Assembly (NCBI GenBank): GCA_024195265.1
Contig: JAJLRJ010000011.1
Span: 3,956,866 to 4,020,865, forward strand
DNA: 64,000 nucleotides
Source of the DNA: Dendrophyllia cribrosa
Taxonomy: Eukaryota > Cnidaria > Anthozoa > Scleractinia > Dendrophylliidae
Direction: 5' to 3'
How positions within the stretch are numbered: position 1 is the first letter of the stretch; each line of letters starts with the position of its first letter. Position numbers and translations under genes: made by a program. Shown piece by piece: positions 57,290 to 64,000 of this stretch. The notes under the pieces were generated by a model that worked only from the letters and a program-made list of their open reading frames with translations, was not told the origin of the DNA and did no database searches.

Positions 57290-57490
57290 ATTACAAAAAC
57301 CCAGTGTTCTTGGGTTTACTTCTTCTTTCACAATAAACGTTTTCTACCACTTGTTTTATCAAGGCTTAAATTCTCGACTTCTCCCACTGACTTCAAATCT
57401 ATTCAGATCTGATTTTATTAATTTCATTTTTCTCCGTTTACAGTTTCTTGCTTTGATCGCGAATTGTCGCAATTAACATTGAAAACATCA
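57290..57490 (+). repeat. Dispersed flank repeat, copy 2 of 3
   Basis: Colinear with the first half of the copies at 37.8 and 59.65 kb, and ends after AACATTGAAAACAT. Confidence 0.75.
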
Positions 57491-57716
57491 TAATAATAAT
57501 CTTTATTGTTGATAAAAAGACTCATAACAAACGTATGAGTTTACATGAAAAACAATAAGAATTAATAAGAGTTATAAACTAAACTAGAGTTAGATTAAAA
57601 CATTAAATAAAGTTAAAAAGGCGTCTATTTACAAACGTACGCTAAAATTGTTCAGTACGCATCTTTGGAAGAACAAAGTCATGGCCACGATCTCGTAATT
57701 TCCTTCTTTTTTTGGG

Positions 57717-57772
57717 AGGGGGGGGGGGGGGGGGGGGGAGGGGGAGGGGAGGGGGAGGGGAGGGGGGTAGGA
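57717..57772. repeat. G-rich tract
   Basis: A run of about 22 G followed by GAGGGGG units. Confidence 0.9.
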
Positions 57773-57885
57773 GGTCACTTAATGCATTATTAGGGTTTAG
57801 AATAATTATTTTCTTTCTTTCAGTATTTATCACCTATATGTCGCTTTCGACATTTCTAATATTAGCAGTAGGCAGAACGCAAGTC

Positions 57886-58705
57886 ATATATGAACCTAGT
57901 ATATGGCCTAGTTCGCCACGAGTCTCTCGTAGCTCAGTGGTTGAGCATCCGACCGGTGTGTGAACCTAGTATATGGCCTAGCTCGCCAGGAGTCTCTCGT
58001 AGCTCAGTGGTTAGAGCATCCGACCAGTGTGTGAACCTAGTATATGGCCTAGTTCGCCAGGAGTCTCTCGTAGCTCAGTGGTTAGAGCATCCGACCAGTG
58101 TGTGAACCTAGTATATGGCCTAGTTCGCCACGAGTCTCTCGTAGCTCAGTGGTTGAGCATCCGACTGGTGTGTGAACTTAGTTTTTGGCTTAGCTCGCCA
58201 GGAGTCTCTCGTAGCTCAGTGGTTAGAGCCTCCGACCAGTGTGTGAACCTAGTATATGGCCTAGTTCGCCACGAGTCTCTCGTAGCTCAGTGGTTAAGCA
58301 TCCGACCGGTGTGTGAACCTAGTATATGGCCTAGTTCGCAACGACTCTCTCGTAGCTCAGTGGTTAGAGCATCCGACCAGTCTGGAACGTTGTTTATGGC
58401 CTAGTTCGCCACGAGCCTCTCAAAGCTCAGTTGTTAGAGCCTCCGACCTTTGCGTGAACCTAGTATATGACCTTGTTCGCCACGAGTCTCTCGTAGCTCA
58501 GTGGTTAGAGCATCCGACCGGTGTGTGAACCTAGTATATGACCTTGTTCGCCACGAGTCTCTCGTACCTCAGTGGTTAGAGCATCTGACCGGTGTGTGAA
58601 CCTAGTATATGGCCTAGCTCGCCACGAGTCTCTCGTAGCTCAGTGGTTAGAGCATCTGACCGGTGTGCGGAGGGTGATAGGTTCAATTCCTGTCGGGGAT
58701 TTTAC
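57886..58705 (+). repeat. Tandem array of tRNA 5'-half-like units, last one complete
   Basis: Eleven units of 70-71 bp. Each has CTCTCGTAGCTCAGTGG, TTAGAGCATCCGACC and then GTGTGTGAACCTAGTATA-type spacer with TTCGCCACGAG. TAGCTCAGTGG is a pol III A box and GCTC/GAGC forms a perfect D stem. Only the final unit continues into GGTTCAATTCC, a B box. Units 1 and 4 lack one base, and unit 8 is degenerate. Confidence 0.9.
58629..58701 (+). pseudogene. tRNA-like sequence (Thr GGT-like)
   Basis: It has a D arm GCTC/GAGC, an anticodon arm with 4 of 5 pairs and loop CCGGTGT (would read GGT), a T arm ATAGG-TTCAATT-CCTGT, and an acceptor with only five of seven pairs. The base before the anticodon is C rather than U. 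It is better seen as a tRNA-derived repeat head than as a working tRNA. Confidence 0.55.
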
Positions 58706-59439
58706 GCCAAAATTCGAGCAGTTTCATGATATTCATTTTTTTCAGTACGCAGCTCTTACAAGGTCTTCTCTGATTTGCTGAGAAAACAATAGAATAAACA
58801 ACACAACATTTGACCCTAGCCCTGAAAACAATAGAGCTGCGTGATACCCAGGTCCGATGAAATTAGAGGTTGTTAAGAGCTGCGTGATATCTGTTTCAGG
58901 ATGAAATATACATGGAGAATGTGAGGAGAACATTTATAAACTCTCCTAATTTATTTAGGATCCTAAAAAATGGCCAACAAAGAGGGAAAAACATCAGCCC
59001 TTGCAAAATGTTCTTGCAGCAGACTGAGGGTTTGATAGGAGAATTGACAATAACTAATCGCGATTTAGCTCTACGATACGACCGTACTTACATTTTAATG
59101 AATCAATACTCCCATTCTTTATCAGCTGATCAAACAAATTAAATGCCCAGTCATTGTTGAAACGAGTTATGGTCATTGTCATTACATAACACTTTACCAT
59201 AGTAACAGTGTATCCTGTTTAAGACACCCTTAAATTGGCTTTAATTGCTTATAACTAAAATATGAGCTAAAATAATCAGATTGTATTTAGCATGTTAAGA
59301 TACAATGTTTTGCAAAGTTGAAAAAATGTGGGAGGGGGTTCAGAGCCACCTTAATTTTGAAGCAGACCTTGTAAATAAACAACATAATTTGATTGTCCGT
59401 TAAATAAACTACCACATCTTTGACAAATAAAAAGTTTGA
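58706..59439. other. Intergenic, partly repetitive
   Basis: 58750-58890 resembles 48650-48830. The rest is unassigned. Confidence 0.4.
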
Positions 59440-59646
59440 TCAAAATAGCCTTGTATCCTTTCCTGAAGCGCTAATTCGTAGCGTAGTATATGAACGAGTC
59501 AATGATCCTGCTCAAGTTAACCAAGAACCTGTATGTAAGCTACGCATGTCGCGGCAAAGTGGGTTCCCCGCGCCAGCGTCAATGTAATCCATAATACAGA
59601 TAGGAAGCCAGCAAAACGCGAAGCCGGCCATCGCCGTCACTTAAGT
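59440..59646 (-). pseudogene. GPCR fragment 9 (TM6-TM7)
   Basis: Minus strand shows GFAFCWLP, GPxxR-like and NP-region sequence of the receptor family with small deletions and substitutions. It is cut off before TM5, where the dispersed flank repeat begins. Confidence 0.8.
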
Positions 59647-60150
59647 CTTTGCCGTTTTCCGGGCATAAATTACAAAAACCCAGTGTTCTTGGGTCTACTT
59701 GTTCTTTCATAATTAACGTTTTCTATCACTTGTTTTATCAAAGCTAAAATTCTCGACTTCTCCCGCTGACTTCAAATCTGTTCAGATCTGATTTTATTAA
59801 TTTCATCATTTTTTCTCCGTTTCAGTTTGTTACTTTGATCACGAATTGTCGCAATTAACATTGAAAACATGTACATAATCATTAGTTGGTGCCAAAAACT
59901 GTGAAAGGAAAATTACTAACCTATTTCCACCTGTCTTTAATACAATGAAAGAGTGCGTCTTTGCCTTAAACACTAATAGCCACTAATGTCAGATATTGTT
60001 GTGTTCCTAAACCCTTTTCTAATTTATCTAGGCGAGAGATTATAATGTTAACAGATGTCCTGTTTACATTTACAAATTTTGATTTGGTCTTAGCACGTTT
60101 TTCTTCGATTAGTACATTATCTACTTCGGAAATTGCTTAAAATAATTAAT
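59647..60150 (+). repeat. Dispersed flank repeat, copy 3 of 3
   Basis: Colinear with 37796-38380, fused directly to the receptor fragment. Confidence 0.78.
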
Positions 60151-60433
60151 ATTAACACATCAAACTTGATTTTTTGACAACGACGCTGCCGCAGAAAACC
60201 TGCGTTCCCTAGTGCGCAATCTTGGACTTTGTTTACATTTTTGCTTTGATTTTGACGATCAGAAGCTGAATTTCCACCATTATGGATGGGAAAGCTTGCG
60301 AAAGTAAAAGCTTCACTTCTACTGTCGATGAGTTCAAGAGAAGCGGTGCTGAAGCAATTAAAGATCGGGCAATTGAAGAGAACATCACCAGCAGCACATT
60401 TAGCGAATGTTTTCTGCAAAGTGAAAGGTAAAC

Positions 60434-60725
60434 TAAAGGCCGACATACACGATACAACTTTGTCGCATGCGATTTTTTGTAGCGCGCTGCTTGCGTCAGG
60501 CGAAAATTATATACAACTCGCATGATATAACATTGTATGTGGCTACGATTGTCGTAGGGTTTTAAAACATGTTTTAAAATCCTACAACTTTTTTCGTGTC
60601 GCATGCAACAGTCGTGAGCGAGTTGTAGGCTGATTTAGATGACGCGATTCGTGTCGTTCGTATGACGTGAGCAGGTTGCATGCGATAGTTGTAGGCAAAC
60701 GTTGTGCCGTGTAAATCGGCCTTAA
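60434..60725. mobile_element. MITE with TAA duplication
   Basis: Ends AGGCCGACATACACG and diverged complement (CGTGTAAATCGGCCT), flanked by TAA. About 286 bp, with repeated TTGTCGCATGCGA/TCGCATGCAA words and a TTTTAAAACATGTTTTAAAA palindrome. Harbinger-like by target size. Confidence 0.7.
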
Positions 60726-60927
60726 CATTCCATCGTGCGAGTCTCATAAAACAATGCATGCGCAGAAGGGACTGCAGGGTTGCTATGGTAATACTCTTTG
60801 CGCTAACCAAATTAAACTGGTAGATAATTGACCGGTCCTTAAAAACGTACATTTGGACAATTTAAAGTTCCGTTGCTTCATTTTTTCGGGCGTTGGAATT
60901 TTCGAACGCTTGGTTTCGTCCTGAATA

Positions 60928-61118
60928 GGCCATTTCCGAGTTGCCTTTAGCCTCTCTGTCAAAGCGAGGCTAGGTGCGAAACCTTTCATATGAAAATGAG
61001 TTTTCATTCACATGCAAATAAGTTTTATTTGCATGTGAATGAAAACTCATTTTCATATGAAAGGTTTCGCACCTAGCCTCGCTTTGATAGAGAGGCTAAA
61101 GGCAACTCGGAAATGGCC
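60928..61118. mobile_element. 191-bp near-perfect palindromic MITE in a receptor tail
   Basis: Arms of about 94 bp (GGCCATTTCCGAGTTGCCTT onward) are complementary with a single mismatch and a 3-base centre. TA lies on both sides (60926-60927 and 61119-61120). Removing it rejoins sequence that aligns with the C-terminal tails of the paralogues. Confidence 0.88.
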
Positions 61119-62067
61119 TATTGGAATGTCCGAAAATTTTCGATGTTAAGGTAAGCTTCTTGAAAAGGGCCTTGTACTCTCGCCTAAATTGCCTGTTCGG
61201 AGCACCATATATGAAGGGATTAATTGTGCTGCTCAGGTATGCCAAGAACCCGTATGTAAAGTATGCCTGTCGCGGCAAAGTGGGTTTCCCGCGCGCGGCA
61301 TCAATATAATCCATGATACAGATAAGAAGGCAGCAAAACGCGAAGCCAGCCATCACCGCTGCTAAAGTCTTGGTCACTTTCGCTTCTTCCACGTTTGCTC
61401 TGAGCTGCTCAGGATTATTTTGATGCGAGAAAACTTGATTTGACCGTGAAACTGTGTAGAACACTTTGGCGTAGCAGATTGCAATGAGTGTTAAGGGTGT
61501 TGCTATGTACACACATTCAATGAAGGCGGTGTAAGCAATGTTCGTGTTAAATGTGTACATGCACATTGCTTTTCCTGGTTGGAACTTGTATCCACCATTT
61601 TCAAAAAGAAATGGAGGCACTGAGCCTACGAAACCCACACACCACACAACACCAATGTATATTAAAATTCTATGTTTACTAAATAAGGCGATGTACTTTA
61701 CTGGTTTCACCACGCAAAAGTATCGGCTGACTGCGATGACTCCCATGGAATGAAGAGATACCAGTGCAAACGTAAACAATGCGAAACCTTGAAATAGGCA
61801 AGCATTTGCATCGAAAATCCACCGACCGTCCGCCAATGTTGCAACTGAAAAAGGCATACTGCAGACAGATATTAGAACATCGCTTACGGCCAGTGCTACA
61901 ACAAACATGTTGGCAAGGGTGCGAAGCCTCTGGTTTCTGTACACAGCGTAACAAACGGAAAGATTTCCAACGAAGGCCGCGACGTTGATGACAGCAAACA
62001 AAACTGTTTCTATCCAGACTAGATGTTCAGCCCTTTTAGAAAGTTCGCGAGAAAGCGATTCTTCCAT
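61096..62067 (-). CDS. Class A GPCR, cluster gene 10, open but altered
   Basis: 323 residues from MEESLSRELSKRAEH. Helices 1-7 are all present, with SRY in TM3 and NPFIY in TM7. Two oddities: TM6 reads FAFCCLLIC where all other members have CWLP, so both the toggle tryptophan and the kink proline are gone; and the C-terminal tail ends after GHSN with seven residues (RPFPSCL) encoded by an inserted palindromic MITE. The displaced original tail is still visible at 60870-60925. The frame is intact, so it may be expressed, but normal signalling is doubtful. Confidence 0.9.
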   Translation of the reverse strand: MEESLSRELSKRAEHLVWIETVLFAVINVAAFVGNLSVCYAVYRNQRLRTLANMFVVALAVSDVLISVCSMPFSVATLADGRWIFDANACLFQGFALFTFALVSLHSMGVIAVSRYFCVVKPVKYIALFSKHRILIYIGVVWCVGFVGSVPPFLFENGGYKFQPGKAMCMYTFNTNIAYTAFIECVYIATPLTLIAICYAKVFYTVSRSNQVFSHQNNPEQLRANVEEAKVTKTLAAVMAGFAFCCLLICIMDYIDAARGKPTLPRQAYFTYGFLAYLSSTINPFIYGAPNRQFRREYKALFKKLTLTSKIFGHSNRPFPSCL

Positions 62068-62459
62068 GACTTTTCAACACAAAACTGATTTAAAGTTGAA
62101 ATTTTTCTGCGTCACAATTCCCATTCAGGACTATTAATTCTTCCACGACTTGCGAATCTGTCACAACTTCATGGAAGCTCTTGCGGCGTTAACAAAGCAA
62201 ATGAAAGCTAATTTTCCCCTTGGCTTTAAATTTCTTCTCGATATCATAGAAAGTTGCGACATATATTATTTGCACTGAGATTAAAAGCTTTCACTTTATT
62301 AATATTCTCTATAAATGCACCTGTCATTTTAGTTTATTACTGGTGATATCGTAATAGTGCTTCGCAGGTGATCGCAAGACCTCGTTTCTTTAACATTTTC
62401 ATAGCCTGTGGACATCACCTTAAATATTTTAAATTAATATTGTTATACCCTGTCTAATT

Positions 62460-63165
62460 TGCCGGCTAATTTGATGGTAAGAACGTTTTGTAATCTGCCA
62501 ATAAATACACGATTTGCTTTGTCTTGTGGGAATAATTTAGCCATGCAAAAACACATAAATATTTTATGAAAAAAAGTGAAAAATAAAAATATGAAATTGT
62601 ATCTTTGCAAAGTTTTGTTAAAACACATGGTTTCGGAACCGTTGTCACTTGATAAATGTGATCGACAGCATCAACTCAAAAAAGTATCTCCTGTGAAAAG
62701 GATTTTTAAAGTATATATATACATTCTGCATGTGAACCTACAATGTGAATAAATGACGAAGGACCGCGACCGAAAATACTGCTGGTGTACGTAGGATCTA
62801 GAGAAGATCCAATCACCAAAAATGTGAAAATTCGAAGAAAAAATATGCAAATGTGCCAGCTCATTTGATGGCAAGGCCTTTTTGTAATCTGCTATAAATA
62901 TATGCAAGATTTATTTTCATCTTGTGGGAATAACTTAGCCATGCAAAAATTAACACATAAATATTTAATGAACAAAAAATGAAAACTAAAAATATGAAAT
63001 TGAATTTTTGCCAGGTCAAAAACACAAGGTTTCGGAACTGTGTTCACTTTTTTATAACTGTGATCGATAGCATCAACGCAATGAAGAGTATTAACTCCTG
63101 TGAAGAGTATTTTGGAGTAAAAATTCTGCATGTGAACCCATAATGTGAATAAGTGGCAAAGGACC
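62460..63165. repeat. Tandem duplication, about 310-bp units 395 bp apart
   Basis: GTGGGAATAA, TTAGCCATGCAAAAA and CATTCTGCATGTGAACC-type blocks occur at 62460-62770 and at 62855-63165 in the same order. Between them (62760-62822) lies a scrap matching 29307-29360 of the decayed Penelope element (GCTGGTGTACGTAGGATCT). Confidence 0.8.
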
Positions 63166-64000
63166 ACAAAACCATTACCTATTCAGAATTCCAGTCGGTT
63201 ATTCACTGGTATTACATGTCTCACACACGCTGCCCATGATGACATATGCAACCTCGTTCCAGAGTCTATCTTTCTTCAGCTGCCATCCGTTGTCGCAATG
63301 GCGTAACTAGCCTATATTCTAACATCCCACAGTAGGAAGGAATAAACTTAGTTTGTAAAGCAAATGAAAAATTCTACGAAGAGAAGAATATATACTTACC
63401 TTAAAGCTTAGGTTTTAATATTCTCAAAGAAAATTATTTTCAATTCAAGGAGAAGGAACTTTAACAACAGTTTTAGAGTCGTTGCTAGGGGCATTATTTC
63501 ATGGTTAGAATTTCTCACGTGTCACAAACTGCTAACATAAAGGAAACTATGAAACTGAACACAAGACATAGCGCATCCGCAACTTGTGCCAGTCCGCAAC
63601 CGCGCGTAAAAATAAAAAAGCACAAATTCAAAGGAAAAGAGATAAAAATCCAATTTTTTGGCGAATCATAAGCAATTCAACTTTTTTTGACATCAATAGC
63701 ATGGAATTACCGTTAAGACGAAAAAAAGGAAAGCTATTGAAGAAAATGTAAGAAATGCACATTTATGACGTCATAACTTTTTCAATAACTTGAATGTTAA
63801 CAAATCTATGCTATAGATTTTTTATTAGGATGTTTTTAAGCCGTTTACATTGATTTTATTAGGAAAAAATGTACTGAAGATGTTTGAGTTTTAAGGGTTT
63901 TTCTGTTCTGTTCACGTGACTTACCAAATATGGTGGTGACTCATAAAATTTGATGGAGCCATTAACAGGACGGCTTAGATCTCATGTATGTACCCACCAC
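63166..64000. other. Intergenic to window end
   Basis: No gene or clear element recognised. Confidence 0.4.

Noticed and set aside
57886..58705. CRISPR-like array
   Set aside because: The regular 70-bp repetition includes the spacers, which are themselves repeated, and the genome is eukaryotic.
57890..58781. Serine/valine-rich repeat proteins
   Set aside because: Open frames are translations of the tRNA-like array in several registers.

Overview
The window is eukaryotic nuclear DNA, most likely from an anthozoan cnidarian such as a stony coral. It has one spliced single-copy gene, a family of intronless rhodopsin-class receptors, Penelope-like and LINE retroelement remains, many short foldback DNA transposons (MITEs) and abundant microsatellites. 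Nothing bacterial was seen. The species is inferred from overall character, not from a marker gene.

Layout. 1-7 kb is repeat-rich. It holds a TTAA-flanked MITE, a foldback MITE, and a 3,043-bp head-to-head pair of 5'-truncated Penelope-like elements (3222-6264) whose arms are exactly colinear and differ by only a few bases. 7.17-15.92 kb (+) carries one multi-exon gene. I can join nine exons with fully consistent splice phases into a 423-residue platelet-activating-factor acetylhydrolase-like protein with a Ser253/Asp276/His334 triad. Its introns are full of MITEs, and one exon is only 25 nt long. 17-20 kb contains the first receptor gene. 23.4-26 kb has a cluster of TTCCGGT motifs and a decayed L1/Tx1-type LINE. 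28.7-29.5 kb has a decayed Penelope-like element with a hammerhead-like motif upstream. A better hammerhead ribozyme motif lies at 33.3 kb.

From 19 to 62 kb the region is a receptor cluster. Five intact, intronless class A GPCR genes lie at 19.1, 39.5, 46.8, 55.1 and 61.1 kb; the one at 55.1 kb is on the + strand and the rest are on the - strand. At least six broken relatives lie at 30.5, 34.3, 34.8, 37.1, 43.4 and 59.4 kb. They share flanking DNA, including a conserved block just upstream of the start codon, so the cluster grew by segmental duplication. Comparing duplicated flanks shows three transposon insertions against their empty sites. One receptor has lost its C-terminal tail to a 191-bp palindromic MITE.

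The receptors have all class A landmark residues except that DRY is NRY or SRY. They lack the opsin lysine, and their ligand is unknown. The acetylhydrolase and the receptors show no evident functional link. An unusual tandem array of tRNA 5'-half-like units lies at 57.9-58.7 kb.
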